Shown piece after piece: positions 36,951 to 51,700 of a DNA stretch of 64,000 bases. The stretch spans positions 3,224,001 to 3,288,000 of the forward strand of contig JAPYXD010000738.1 of assembly GCA_030998225.1 (NCBI GenBank). Direction: 5' to 3'. The first letter of the stretch is position 1, and the number at the start of each line of letters is the position of its first letter. The translations under genes were made by a program, and so were the position numbers. The stretch is from Diplolepis rosae (lineage: Eukaryota > Arthropoda > Insecta > Hymenoptera > Diplolepididae). The notes below the pieces were generated by a model, which ran no database searches, had not been told where the DNA came from, and saw nothing but the letters and a program-made list of their open reading frames with translations.

Positions 36951-38999
36951 TCTCAAGAGAAATATTTTGCAAAATAAAAAGGATTTTCTTTTTTTGAATT
37001 AATGCTTTTCTGTTGACAAGCATAAGGGACTTAATTCTGGAATTGACACTCTGATGAAGCGCATAAGTGTAAATTCCTAATAACAGACAATTGGAATAAA
37101 AAACGCATAAAATAGCTGTAGACAATATATCCTTTATTCTAAAGAGCATAAAAGCCTAAATTCAAGAATTTACCTTCTGCTAAAGAGCATAAGATGGAAT
37201 TCTCAATAAAAATATTTTGCAAAATAAAAAGGATTTTCTATTTTGAATTAATGCTTTTCTGATGAAAAGCATAAGGGACATAATTCTGGAATTGGCACAC
37301 TGATTAAAAGCATAAGTGTAAATTCCTAATAAAAGAAAATTTGAATAAAAAAGGAATAAATGTGATGTTCAAAATTTATCCTTTCTGCTAAAGAGCATAT
37401 AAGCCTAAATGTACGAATTTACCTTCTGCTGAAGAGCATAAAGGAGAGTTCTCAAGAACAATATTTTGCCAAATAAAAAGGATTTTCTTTTTTGAATTAA
37501 TGCTTTTCTGCTGAAAAGCGTAAGGGACATAATTCTGGAATTGACACTCTGATTAAGAGCATAAGTGTAAATTCCTAATAAAAGGAAATTGGCATAAAAA
37601 TAAAATAAAATTGATGTAACAAATTTATTCTTCCTGCTAAAGAGCATAAAAGCCTAAATGTACGAATTTACCTTCTACCGAAGAGCATAAAGGGGAATTC
37701 TCAAGAAAAATATTTTGCAAAATAAAAAGGATTTTCTTTTCTTGAATGAATGCTTTTCTGGCGAAATGCATAAGAGACATGATGCTGGAATTGACACACT
37801 GATGAAGAGCATAAGTGTAAATACCTAATAAAGGAAAATTGGTATAAAAATAAAATGAAATTTATGTAACAAATTTATCCTTTCTGCTAAAGAGCATATA
37901 ATCCTAAATGTACGAATTTACCTTCTGCTGAAGAGCATAAACGGGAATTCTCAAGAAAAATATTTTGCCAAATTAGAAGGATTTTCTTTTTTGAATTAAT
38001 TCTTTTCTGCTGAAAAGCATTAGTTACTTAATTCTGGAAATGTCACACTGATTAAGAACATAAGTGTAAATTCCTAATAAAAGAAAATTGGAATAAAAAA
38101 GGAATAAAAGTGATGTTCCAAATTTATCCTTTCTGCTAAAGAGCATATAAGCCTAAATGTACGAATTTACCTTCTACTGAAGAGCATAAGGGGGAATTCT
38201 CAAGAAAAATATTTTGCAAAATAAAAAGGATTTTCTTTTTTGTATTAATGCTTTTCTGCTGAAAAGCATTAGTTACTTAATTCTGGAAATGTCACACTGA
38301 TTAAGAACATAAGTGCAAATTCGTATTAAAGGAATTTTGGAATAAAAAAGGAATAAATGTGATGTTCAAAATTTATCCTTTCTGCTAAAGAGCATATAAG
38401 CCTAAATGTTCGAATTTACCTTCTGCTGAAGGGCATAGAGGGGAATTCTCCATAAAAATATATTGCCAAATAAAAAGGATTTTCTTTTTTGAATTAATGC
38501 TTTTCTGCTGAAAAGCATAAGGGACATAATTCTGGAATTGACACACTGATTAAGAGCATAAGTGTAAATTCCTAATAAAACAAAATTGGAATAAAAAAGG
38601 AATAAATGTGATGTTCAAAATTTATCCTTTCTGCTGAAGAGCATATAAGCCTAAATGTACGAATTTACCTTCTGCTGAAGAGCATAAAGGGAAATTCTCA
38701 AGAACAATATTTTGCCAAATACAAAGGATTATCTTTTTTGAATTAATGCTTTTCTGCTGACAAGCATAAGGGACTTAATTCTGGAATTGACACACTGATT
38801 AAGAGCATAGGTGTAGATTCCTAATAAAAGAAATTTGGAATAAAAAAGGAATAAAATTGATGTTCAAAATTTATCCTTTCTGCTAAAGAGCATATAAGCC
38901 TAAATGTACGAATATACCTTCTGCTGAAGAGCATAAAGGGGAATTCTCAAGAAAAATATTTTGCCAAATAAAAAGGATTTTCTTTTTTGAATTAATGCT
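36951..38999. repeat. Transition segment before the 51-mer
   Basis: About eight monomers: the altered unit at 37013-37137 (own entry), an agatggaattctcaat monomer near 37190, the ggagagttctc monomer near 37440, the ctaccgaag/ggcgaaatg monomer (37759), and units that resemble 46.1-47.6 kb. Several pieces match the 51-mer copies at other offsets (for example 3737 and 5230 bp steps between the ggagagttctc monomers), but the constant 12.70-kb offset only starts near 39.0 kb. Confidence 0.65.
37013..37137. repeat. Monomer with clustered substitutions, many to C
   Basis: Against its close relatives at 31438, 40650 and 45879, this unit has about 13 changes over roughly 125 bp and no indels. About seven replace A or G by C (gacaagc, gaagcgc, aacagacaatt, aacgcat, tagacaat), and several replace T by A in tagctgtagac and atatatcc. 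The flanking DNA is ordinary. As with 25454-25500, a real mutation cluster or a low-quality stretch of assembly would look the same from here. Confidence 0.65.
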
Positions 39000-41900
39000 T
39001 TTCTGCTGAAGAGCATAAGGGACATAATTCTGGAATTGACACACTGATTAAGAGCATACGTGTAAATTCCTAATAAAAGGAAATTGGTATAAAAGTAAAA
39101 TAAAATTGATGTAACAAATTTATTCCTCCTACTAAAGAGCATAAAATCCTAAATTTAAGAATTTACCTTCTGCTGAAGAGCATAAAGGGGAATTCTCAAG
39201 AGAAATATTTTGCAAAATAAAAAGGATTTTCTTTCTTGAATGAATGCTTTTCTGGCGAAATGCATAAGAGACATGATGCTGGAATTGACACACTGATGAA
39301 GAGCATAAGTTTAAATTCCTAATAAAGGAAAATTGGTATAAAAATAAAATGAAATTTATGTAACAAATTTATCCTTTCTGCTAAAGAGCATATAATCCTA
39401 AATGTACGAATTTACCTTCTGCTGAAGAGCATAAAGGGGAATTCTCAAGAAAAATATTTTGCCAAATTAGAAGGATTTTCTTTTTTGAATTAATTCTTTT
39501 CTGCTGAAAAGCATTAGTTACTTAATTCTGGAAATGTCACACTGATTAAGAACATAAGTGCAAATTCGTATTAAAGGAAAATTGGAATAAAAAAGGAATA
39601 AATGTGATGTTCAAAATTTATCCTTTCTGCTAAAGAGCATATAAGCCTAAATGTTCGAATTTACCTTCTGCTGAAGGGCATAGAGGGGAATTCTCCATAA
39701 CAATATATTGCCAAATAAAAAGGATTTTCTTTTTTGAATTAATGCTTTTCTGCTGAAAAGCATAAGGGACTTAATTCTGGAATTGACACACTGATTAAGA
39801 GCATAAGCGTAAATTCCTAATAAAAGAAAATTGGAATAAAAAAGGAATAAATGTGATGTTCAAAATTTATCCTTTCTGCTAAAGAGCATATAGGCCTAAA
39901 TGTACGAATTTACCTTCTGCTGAAGAGCATAAAGGGGAATTCTCAAGAACAATATATTGCCAAATAAAAAGGATTTTCTTTTTTTGAATTAATTCTTTTC
40001 TGCTGAAAATCATAAGGGACATAATTCTGGAATTGACACACTGATTAAAAGCATAAGCGTAAATTCCTAATAAAAGAAAATTGGAATAAAAAAGGAATAA
40101 ATGTGATGTTCAAAATTTATCCTTTCTGCTGAAGAGCATATAAGCCTAAATGTACGAATTTACCTTCTGCTGAAGAGCATAAAGGGAAATTCTCAAGAAC
40201 AATATTTTGCCAAATACAAAGGATTATCTTTTTTGAATTAATTCTTTTCTGCTGAAAAGCATGAGGGACTTAATTCTGGAATTGACACTCTGATTAAGAG
40301 CATAAGTGTAAATTCCTAATAAAAGAAAATTGGAATAAAAGAGGAATAAATGTGATGTTCAAAATTTATCCTTTCTGCTAAAGAGCATATAAGCCCAAAT
40401 GTACGAATTTACCTTCTGCTGAATAGCATAAAGGGGAATTCTCAAGAACAATATTTTGCCAAATAAAAAGGATTTACTTTTTTGAATTAATCCTTTTCTG
40501 CTGAAGAGCATAAGGGACATAATTCTGGAATTGACACACTGATTAAGAGCATACGTGTAAATTCCTAATAAAAGGAAATTGGTATAAAATTAAAATAAAA
40601 TTGATGTAACAAATTTATTCCTCCTACTAAAGAGCATAAAAGCCTAAATTTAAGAATTTACCTTCTGCTGAAGAGCATAAAGGGGAATTCTAAAGAAAAA
40701 TATTTTGCAAAATAAAAAGGATTTTCTTGTTTGAATTAATGCTTTTCTGTTGAAAAGCATAAGGGACTTAATTCTGGAACTGACACTCTGATTAAGAGCG
40801 TAAGTGTAAATTCCTAATAAAAGAAAATTGGAATAAAAAAGGAATAAAATTGCTGTTGAAAATTTATCCTTTCTTCTAAAGAGCATAAAAGCCTAAATTC
40901 AAGAATTTACCTTCTGCAGAAGAGCATAAGATGGAATTCTCAATAAAAATATTTTGCAAAATAAAAAGGATTTTCTATTTTGAATTAATTCTTTTCTGAT
41001 GAAAAGCATAAGGGACTTAATTCTGGAATTGACACACTGATTAAAAGCATAAGTGTAAATTCCTAATAAAAGAAAATTTGAATAAAAAAGGAATAAATGT
41101 GATGTTCAAAATTTATCCTTTCTGCTAAAGAGCATATAAGCCTAAATGTACGAATTTACCTTCTGCTGAAGAGCATAAAGGAGAGTTCTCAAGAACAATA
41201 TTTTGCCAAATAAAAAGGATTTTCTTTTTTGAATTAATGCTTTTCTGCTGAAAAGCGTAAGGGACATAATTCTGGAATTGACACTCTGATTAAGAGCATA
41301 AGTGTAAATTCCTAATAAAAGGAAATTGGCATAAAAATAAAATAAAATTGATGTAACAAATTTATTCTTCCTGCTAAAGAGCATAAAAGCCTAAATGTAC
41401 GAATTTACCTTCTACCGAAGAGCATAAAGGGGAATTCTCAAGAAAAATATTTTGCAAAATAAAAAGGATTTTCTTTCTTGAATGAATGCTTTTCTGGCGA
41501 AATGCATAAGAGACATGATGCTGGAATTGACACACTGATGAAGAGCATAAGTGTAAATTCCTAATAAAGGAAAATTGGTATAAAAATAAAATGAAATTTA
41601 TGTAACAAATTTATCCTTTCTGCTAAAGAGCATATAATCCTAAATGTACGAATTTACCTTCTGCTGAAGAGCATAAACGGGAATTCTCAAGAAAAATATT
41701 TTGCCAAATTAGAAGGATTTTCTTTTTTGAATTAATTCTTTTCTGCTGAAAAGCATTAGTTACTTAATTCTGGAAATTTCACACTGATTAAGAACATAAG
41801 TGTAAATTCCTAATAAAAGAAAATTGGAATAAAAAAGGAATAAAAGTGATGTTCAAAATTTATCCTTTCTGCTAAAGGGAATGAAAGCCTAAATTTACAG

Positions 41901-44900
41901 ATTTACCTCCTACTGAAGAGCATAAGGGGGAATTCTCAAGAAAAATATTTTGCAAAATAAAAAGGATTTTCTTTTATGAATTAATGCTTTTCTGCTGAAA
42001 AGCACAAGAGACTTAATTCTGGAATCGACACTCTGATTAAGATCATAAGTGCAAATTCGTATTAAAGGAATTTTGGAATAAAAAAGGAATAAATGTGATG
42101 TTCAAAATTTATCCTTTCTGCTAAAGAGCATATAAGCCTAAATGTTCGAATTTACCTTCTGCTGAAGGGCATAGAGGGGAATTCTCCATAAAAATATATT
42201 GCCAAATAAAAAGGATTTTCTTTTTTGAATTAATGCTTTTCTGCTGAAAAGCATAAGGGACATAATTCTGGAATTGACACACTGATTAAGAGCATAAGTG
42301 TAAATTCCTAATAAAACAAAATTGGAATAAAAAAGGAATAAATGTGAGGTTCAAAATTTATCCTTTCTGCTAAAGAGCATATAGGCCTAAATGTACGAAT
42401 TTACCTTCTGCTGAAGAGCATAAAGGGGAATTCTCAAGAACAATATATTGCCAAATAAAAAGGATTTTCTTTTTGAATTAATTCTTTTCTGCTGAAAAGC
42501 ATAAGGGACATAATTCTGGAATTGACACACTGATTAAAAGCATAAGTGTAAATTCCTAATAAAAGAAAATTGGAATAAAAAAGGAATAAAAGTGATGTTC
42601 CAAATTTATCCTTTCTGCTAAAGAGCATATAAGCCTAAATGTACGAATTTACCTTGTGCTGAAGAGCATAAAGGGAAATTCTCAAGAACAATATTTTGCC
42701 AAATAAAAACGATTTTCTTTTTTTGAATTAATGCTTTTCTGCTGAAAAGCATAAGGGACATAATTCTGGAATTGACACACTGATTAAAAGCATAAGTGTA
42801 AATTCCTAATAAAAGAAAATTGGAATAAAAAAGGAATAAATGTGATGTTCAAAATTTATCCTTTCTGGTAAAGAGCATATAAGCCTAAATGTACGAATTT
42901 ACCTTCTGCTGAAGAGCATAAAGGGGAATTCTCAAGAACAATATTTTGCCAAATAAAAAGGATTTACTTTTTTGAATTAATCCTTTTCTGCTGAAGAGCA
43001 TAAGGGACATAATTCTGGAATTGACTCACTGATTAAGAGCATACGTGTAAATTCCTAATAAAAGGAAATTGGTATAAAAGTAAAATAAAATTGATGTAAC
43101 AAATTTATTCCTCCTACTAAAGAGCATAAAAGCCTAAATTTAAGAATTTACCTTCTGCTGAAGAGCATAAAGGGGAATTCTCAAGAGAAATATTTTGCAA
43201 AATAAAAAGGATTTTCTTTCTTGAATGAATGCTTTTCTGGCGAAATGCATAAGAGACATGATGCTGGAATTGACACACTGATGAAGAGCATAAGTTTAAA
43301 TTCCTAATAAAGGAAAATTGGTATAAAAATAAAATGAAATTTATGTAACAAATTTATCCTTTCTGCTAAAGAGCATATAATCCTAAATGTACGAATTTAC
43401 CTTCTGCTGAAGAGCATAAAGGGGAATTCTCAAGAAAAATATTTTGCCAAATTAGAAGGATTTTCTTTTTTGAATTAATTCTTTTCTGCTGAAAAGCATT
43501 AGTTACTTAATTCTGGAAATGTCACACTGATTAAGAACATAAGTGCAAATTCGTATTAAAGGAAAATTGGAATAAAAAAGGAATAAATGTGATGTTCAAA
43601 ATTTATCCTTTCTGCTAAAGAGCATATAAGCCTAAATGTTCGAATTTACCTTCTGCTGAAGGGCATAGAGGGGAATTCTCCATAACAATATATTGCCAAA
43701 TAAAAAGGATTTTCTTTTTTGAATTAATGCTTTTCTGCTGAAAAGCATAAGGGACATAATTCTGGAATTGACACACTGATTAAGAGCATAAGTGTAAATT
43801 CCTAATAAAAGAAAATTGGAATAAAAAGGGAATAAATGTGATGTTCAAAATTTATCCTTTCTGCTAAAGAGCATATAGGCCTAAATGTACGAATTTACCT
43901 TCTGCTGAAGAGCATAAAGGGGAATTCTCAAGAACAATATATTGCCAAATAAAAAGGATTTTCTTTTTTGAATTAATTCTTTTCTGCTGAAAAGCATAAG
44001 GGACATAATTCTGGAATTGACACACTGATTAAAAGCATAAGTGTAAATTCCTAATAAAAGAAAATTGGAATAAAAAAGGAATAAAAGTGATGTTCCAAAT
44101 TTATCCTTTCTGCTAAAGAGCATATAAGCCTAAATGTACGAATTTACCTTCTGCTGAAGAGCATAAAGGGAAATTCTCAAGAAAAATATTTTGCCAAATT
44201 AGAAGGATTTTCTTTTTTGAATTAATTCTTTTCTGCTGAAAAGCATTAGTTACTTAATTCTGGAAATGTCACACTGATTAAGAACATAAGTGCAAATTCG
44301 TATTAAAGGAAAATTGGAATAAAAATGGAATAAAAGTGATGATCAAAATTTATCCTTTCTGCTAAAGAGCATAAAAGCCTAAATGTACGAATTTACCTTC
44401 TGCTGAAGAGCATAAAGGGGAATTCTCAAGAAAAATATTTTGCCAAATTAGAAGGATTTTCTTTTTTGAATTAATGCTTTTCTGCTGAAGAGCATAAGGG
44501 ACATAATTCTGGAATTGACACTCTGATTAAGAGCATAAGAGTAAATTCCTAATAAAAGGAAATTGGTATAAAAGTAAAATAAAATTGATGTAACAAATTT
44601 ATTCCTCCTGCTAAAGAGCATAAAAGCCTAAATTTAAGAATTTACCTTCTGCTGAAGAGCATAAAGGGGAATTCTCAAAAAAAATATTTTGCCAAATTAG
44701 AAGGATTTTCTTTTTTGAATTAATGCTTTTCTGCTGAAGAGCATAAGGGACATAATTCTGGAATTGACACTCTGATTAAGAGCATAAGAGTAAATTCCTA
44801 ATAAAAGAAAATTGGAATAAAAAAGGAATAAAATTGCTGTTGAAAATTTATCCTTTCTTCTAAAGAGCATAAAAGCCTAAATTTAAGAATTTACCTTCTG

Positions 44901-47900
44901 CTGAAGAGCACAAAGGGGAATTCTCAAGAAAAATATTTTGCAAAATAAAAAGTTTTTTCTTTTTTGTATGAATGCTTTTCTGGTGAAATGCATAAGAGAC
45001 ATAATTCTGGACTTGACACACTGATTAAGAGCATAAGTGTAAATTCCGAATAAAAGGAAATTGGTATAAAAGTAAAATAAAATTGATGTAACAAATTTAT
45101 TCTTCCTGCTAAAGACCATAAAAGCCTAAATGTACGAATTTAACTTCTGCTGAAGAGCATAAAGGGCAATTCTCAATAACAATATTTTGTAAAATAAAAA
45201 GGATTTTCTTTTTTGAATGAATGCTTTTCTGCTGAAAAGCATGAGGGACTTAATTCTGGAATTGACACTCTTATTAACAGCATAAGTGTATATTCCTAAT
45301 AAAGGAAAATTTGTATAAAAATATAATAAAATTAAGGTAACAAATTTATTCTTCCTGCTAAAGAGCATAAAAGCCTAAATGTACGAATTTACCTTCTGCT
45401 GAAAAGCATAAAGGGAAATTCTCAAGAACAATATTTTGTCAAATAAAAAGGATTTTCTTTTTTGAATTAGCGCTTTTCTGCTGAAAAGCATAAGGGACTT
45501 AATTCTGGAATTGACACACTGATTAAGAGCATAAGTATAAATTCCTAATAAAAGAAAGTTGGAATAAAAAAGGAATAAATGTGATGTTCAAAATTTATAC
45601 TTTCTGCTAAAGAGCATATAAGCCTAAATGTACGAATTTACCTTCTGCTGAAGAGCATAAAGGGGAATTCTCAAGAAAAATATTTTGCCAAATAAAAAGG
45701 ATTTACTTTTTTGAATTAATCCTTTTCTGCTGAAGAGCATAAGGGACATAATTCTGGAATTGACACACTGATTAAGAGCATACGTGTAAATTCCTAATAA
45801 AAGGAAATTGGTATAAAAGTAAAATAAAATTGATGTAACAAATTTATTCCTCCTACTAAAGAGCATAAAAGCCTAAATTTAAGAATTTACCTTCTGCTGA
45901 AGAGCATAAAGGGGAATTCTAAAGAAAAATATTTTGCAAAATAAAAAGGATTTTCTTGTTTGAATTAATGCTTTTCTGTTGAAAAGCATAAGGGACTTAA
46001 TTCTGGAAATGACACTCTGATTAAGAGCGTAAGTGTAAATTCCTAATAAAAGAAAATTGGAATAAAAAAGGAATAAAATTGCTGTTGAAAATTTATCCTT
46101 TCTTCTAAAGAGCATAAAAGCCTAAACTTAAGAATTTACCTTCTGCTAAAGAGCATAAGATGGAATTCTCAATAAAAATATTTTGCAAAATAAAAAGGAT
46201 TTTCTATTTTGAATTAATGCTTTTCTGATGAAAAGCATAAGGGACATAATTCTGGAATTGGCACACTGATTAAAAGCATAAGTGTAAATTCCTAATAAAA
46301 GAAAAATTTGAATAAAAAAGGAATAAATGTGATGTTCAAAATTTATCCTTTCTGCTAAAGAGCATATAAGCCTAAATGTACGAATTTACCTTCTGCTGAA
46401 GAGCATAAAGGAGAGTTCTCAAGAACAATATTTTGCCAAATAAAAAGGATTTTCTTTTTTGAATTAATGCTTTTCTGCTGAAAAGCGTAAGGGACATAAT
46501 TCTGGAATTGACACTCTGATTAAGAGCATAAGTGTAAATTCCTAATAAAAGGAAATTGGCATAAAAATAAAATAAAATTGATGTAACAAATTTATTCTTC
46601 CTGCTAAAGAGCATAAAAGCCTAAATGTACGAATTTACCTTCTACCGAAGAGCATAAAGGGGAATTCTCAAGAAAAATATTTTGCAAAATAAAAAGGATT
46701 TTCTTTCTTGAATGAATGCTTTTCTGGCGAAATGCATAAGAGACATGATGCTGGAATTGACACACTGATGAAGAGCATAAGTGTAAATTCCTAATAAAGG
46801 AAAATTGGTATAAAAATAAAATGAAATTTATGTAACAAATTTATCCTTTCTGCTAAAGAGCATATAATCCTAAATGTACGAATTTACCTTCTGCTGAAGA
46901 GCATAAACGGGAATTCTCAAGAAAAATATTTTGCCAAATTAGAAGGATTTTCTTTTTTGAATTAATTCTTTTCTGCTGAAAAGCATTAGTTACTTAATTC
47001 TGGAAATGTCACACTGATTAAGAACATAAGTGTAAATTCCTAATAAAAGAAAATTGGAATAAAAAAGGAATAAAAGTGATGTTCCAAATTTATCCTTTCT
47101 GCTAAAGAGCATATAAGCCTAAATGTACGAATTTACCTTCTACTGAAGAGCATAAGGGGGAATTCTCAAGAAAAATATTTTGCAAAATAAAAAGGATTTT
47201 CTTTTTTGTATTAATGCTTTTCTGCTGAAAAGCATTAGTTACTTAATTCTGGAAATGTCACACTGATTAAGAACATAAGTGCAAATTCGTATTAAAGGAA
47301 AATTGGAATAAAAAAGGAATAAATGTGATGTTCAAAATTTATCCTTTCTGCTAAAGAGCATATAAGCCTAAATGTTCGAATTTACCTTCTGCTGAAGGGC
47401 ATAGAGGGGAATTCTCCATAAAAATATATTGCCAAATAAAAAGGATTTTCTTTTTTGAATTAATGCTTTTCTGCTGAAAAGCATAAGGGACATAATTCTG
47501 GAATTGACACACTGATTAAGAGCATAAGTGTAAATTCCTAATAAAACAAAATTGGAATAAAAAAGGAATAAATGTGATGTTCAAAATTTATCCTTTCTGC
47601 TAAAGAGCATATAGGCCTAAATGTACGAATTTACCTTCTGCTGAAGAGCATAAAGGGGAATTCTCAAGAACAATATATTGCCAAATAAAAAGGATTTTCT
47701 TTTTTTGAATTAATTCTTTTCTGCTGAAAAGCATAAGGGACATAATTCTGGAATTGACACACTGATTAAAAGCATAAGTGTAAATTCCTAATAAAAGAAA
47801 ATTGGAATAAAAAAGGAATAAAAGTGATGTTCCAAATTTATCCTTTCTGCTAAAGAGCATATAAGCCTAAATGTACGAATTTACCTTCTGCTGAAGAGCA

Positions 47901-50900
47901 TAAAGGGAAATTCTCAAGAACAATATTTTGCCAAATAAAAACGATTTTCTTTTTTGAATTAATGCTTTTCTGCTGAAAAGCATAAGGGACATAATTCTGG
48001 AATTGACACACTGATTAAAAGCATAAGTGTAAATTCCTAATAAAAGAAAATTGGAATAAAAAAGGAATAAATGTGATGTTCAAAATTTATCCTTTCTGGT
48101 AAAGAGCATATAAGCCTAAATGTACGAATTTACCTTCTGCTGAAGAGCATAAAGGGGAATTCTCAAGAACAATATTTTGCCAAATAAAAAGGATTTACTT
48201 TTTTGAATTAATCCTTTTCTGCTGAAGAGCATAAGGGACATAATTCTGGAATTGACACACTGATTAAGAGCATACGTGTAAATTCCTAATAAAAGGAAAT
48301 TGGTATAAAAGTAAAATAAAATTGATGTAACAAATTTATTCCTCCTACTAAAGAGCATAAAAGCCTAAATTTAAGAATTTACCTTCTGCTGAAGAGCATA
48401 AAGGGGAATTCTCAAGAGAAATATTTTGCAAAATAAAAAGGATTTTCTTTCTTGAATGAATGCTTTTCTGGCGAAATGCATAAGAGACATGATGCTGGAA
48501 TTGACACACTGATGAAGAGCATAAGTTTAAATTCCTAATAAAGGAAAATTGGTATAAAAATAAAATGAAATTTATGTAACAAATTTATCCTTTCTGCTAA
48601 AGAGCATATAATCCTAAATGTACGAATTTACCTTCTGCTGAAGAGCATAAAGGGGAATTCTCAAGAAAAATATTTTGCCAAATTAGAAGGATTTTCTTTT
48701 TTGAATTAATTCTTTTCTGCTGAAAAGCATTAGTTACTTAATTCTGGAAATGTCACACTGATTAAGAACATAAGTGCAAATTCGTATTAAAGGAAAATTG
48801 GAATAAAAAAGGAATAAATGTGATGTTCAAAATTTATCCTTTCTGCTAAAGAGCATATAGGCCTAAATGTACGAATTTACCTTCTGCTGAAGAGCATAAA
48901 GGGGAATTCTCAAGAACAATATATTGCCAAATAAAAAGGATTTTCTTTTTGAATTAATTCTTTTCTGCTGAAAAGCATAAGGGACATAATTCTGGAATTG
49001 ACACACTGATTAAAAGCATAAGTGTAAATTCCTAATAAAAGAAAATTGGAATAAAAAAGGAATAAAAGTGATGTTCCAAATTTATCCTTTCTGCTAAAGA
49101 GCATATAAGCCTAAATGTACGAATTTACCTTCTGCTGAAGAGCATAAAGGGAAATTCTCAAGAAAAATATTTTGCCAAATTAGAAGGATTTTCTTTTTTT
49201 GAATTAATTCTTTTCTGCTGAAAAGCATTAGTTACTTAATTCTGGAAATGTCACACTGATTAAGAACATAAGTGCAAATTCGTATTAAAGGAAAATTGGA
49301 ATAAAAAAGGAATAAATGTGATGTTCAAAATTTATCCTTTCTGCTAAAGAGCATATAATCCTAAATGTACGAATTTACCTTCTGCTGAAGAGCATAAAGG
49401 GGCATTCTCAAAAAAAATATTTTGCCAAATTAGAAGGATTTTCTTTTTTGAATTAATGCTTTTCTGCTGAAAAGCATTAGTTACTTAATTCTGGAAATGT
49501 CACACTGATTAAGAACATAAGTGCAAATTCGTATTAAAGGAAAATTGGAATAAAAAAGGAATAAATGTGATGTTCAAAATTTATCCTTTCTGCTGAAGAG
49601 CATATAAGCCTAAATGTACGAATTTACCTTCTGCTGAAGAGCATAAAGGGGAATTCTCCATAACAATATATTGCCAAATAAAAAGGATTATCTTTTTAGA
49701 ATTAATGCTTTTCTGCTGAAAAGCATAAGGGACTTAATTCTGGAATTGACACACTGATTAAGAGCATAAGTGTAAATTCCTAATAAAAGAAAATTGGAAT
49801 AAAAAAGGAATAAATGTGATGTTCAAAATTTATCCTTTCTGCTAAAGAGCATATTAGCCTAAATGTACGAATTTACCTTCTGCTGAAGAGCATAAGGGGT
49901 AATTCTCAAGAAAAATATTTTGCAAAATAAGGAGGATTTTCTTTTTTGAATGAATGCTTTTCTGGTGAAATGCATAAGAGGCTTGATTCTGGAATTGACA
50001 CACTGATGAAGAGCATAAGTGTAAATTCCTAATAAAGGAAAATTGGTATAAAAATAAAATAAAATTGATGTAACAAATTTATTCTTCCTGCTAAAGAGCA
50101 TAAAAGCCTAAATGTACGAATTTACCTTCTGCTGAAGAGCATAAAGGGGAATTCTCAAGAACAATATTTTGCCAAATAAAAGGATTTTCTTTTTTGAATT
50201 AATGCTTTTCTGCTGAAAAGCATAAGGGACTTAATTCTGGAATTGACACACTGATTAAGAGCATAAGCGTAAATTCCTAATAAAAGAAAATTGGAATAAA
50301 AAAGGAATAAATGTGATGTTCAAAATTTATCCTTTCTTCTAAAGAGCATATAAGGCTAAATGTACGAATATACCTTCTGCTGATGAGCATAAAGGGGAAT
50401 TCTCAAGAAAAATATTCTGCCAAATAAAAAGGATTTTCTTTTTGAATTAATGCTTTCCTGCTGAAGAGCATAAGGGACATAATTCTGGAATTGACACACT
50501 GATTAAGAGCATAAGTGTAAATTCCTCATAAAAGGAAATTGGTATAAAAGTAAAATAAAATTGATGTATAAAATTTATTCTTTCTTCTAAAGAGCATAAA
50601 AGCCTAAATTTAAGAATTTACCTTCTGCTGAAGAGCATAAAGGGTAATTCTCAAAAAAAATATTTTGCCAAATTAGAAGGATTTTCTTTTTTGAATTAAT
50701 GCTTTTCTGCTGAAGAGCATAAGGGACATAATTCTGGAATTGACACTCTGATTAAGAGCATAAGAGTAAATTCCTAATAAAAGAAAATTGGAATAAAAAA
50801 GGAATAAAATTGCTGTTGAAAATTTATGCTTTCTTCTAAAGAGCATAAAAGCCTAAATTTAAGAATTTACCTTCTGCTGAAGAGCACAAAGGGAAATTCT

Positions 50901-51700
50901 CAAGAACAATATTCTGCCAAATAAAAAGGATTTTCTTTTTTGTATTAATGCTTTTCTGCTGAAGAGCATAAGGGACATAATTCTGGACTTGACACACTGA
51001 TTAAGAGCATAAGTGTAAATTCCGAATAAAAGGAAATTGGTATAAAAGTAAAATAAAATTGATGTAACAAATTTATTCTTCCTGCTAAAGACCATAAAAG
51101 CCTAAATGTACGAATTTACCTTCTGCTGAAGAGCATAAAGGGAAATTTTCAAGAACAATATTTTGCCAAATAAAAAGGATTTTCTTTTTTGAATGAATGC
51201 TTTTCTGCTGAAAAGCATATGGTACTTAATTCTGGAATTGACACTCTGATTAAGAGCATAAGTGTATATACCTAATAAAGGAAAATTTGTATAAAAATAT
51301 AATAAAATTAAGGTAACAAATTTATTCTTCCTGCTAAAGAGCATAAAAGCCTAAATGTACGAATTTACCTTCTGCTGAAAAGCATAAAGGGAAATTCTCA
51401 AGAACAATATTTTGTCAAATAAAAAGGATTTTCTTTTTTGAATTAGCGCTTTTCTGCTGAAAAGCATAAGGGACTTAATTCTGGAATTGGCACACTGATT
51501 AAAAGCATAAGTGTAAATTCCTAATAAAAGAAAATTGGAATAAAAAAGGAATAAATGTGATGTTCAAAATTTATCCTTTCTGGTAAAGAGCATATAAGCC
51601 TAAATGTACGAATTTACCTTCTGCTGAAGAGCATAAAGGGGAATTCTCAAGAACAATATTTTGCCAAATAAAAAGGATTTACTTTTTTGAATTAATCCTT
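39000..51700. repeat. 51-mer higher-order unit (~12.70 kb), copy 1
   Basis: From about 39.0 kb every landmark has a partner 12700-12705 bp downstream. Examples are the ggcgaaatg markers 39253/51954, 41495/54195, 43238/55939, 46725/59427 and 48469/61172; the ttagcgctttt monomer 45468/58171; aataaggagg 49927/62629; cctcataaaagg 50524/63229; and catatggtac 51216/63921. The offset is 51 x 249 = 12699 plus a few bases. Internally it has two related halves set off by ttagcgctttt at 45468 and 51444 (24 monomers apart). To the left of about 39.0 kb the match fails (38900-38990 differs from 51600-51690). Confidence 0.88.
41866..42060. repeat. Replaced patch inside 51-mer copy 1 with damaged box
   Basis: The box here reads ctaaagggaatgaaagcc, having lost the gagcata core. 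It is followed by aatttacagatttacctcctactg, cttttatgaatt, gcacaagagac, ggaatcgacactc and gatcataag. The partner in copy 2 (near 54570-54760) is an ordinary unit. The damaged box is shared only with about 32413, 38 monomers to the left, so this patch and that one have a common source. Confidence 0.72.
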
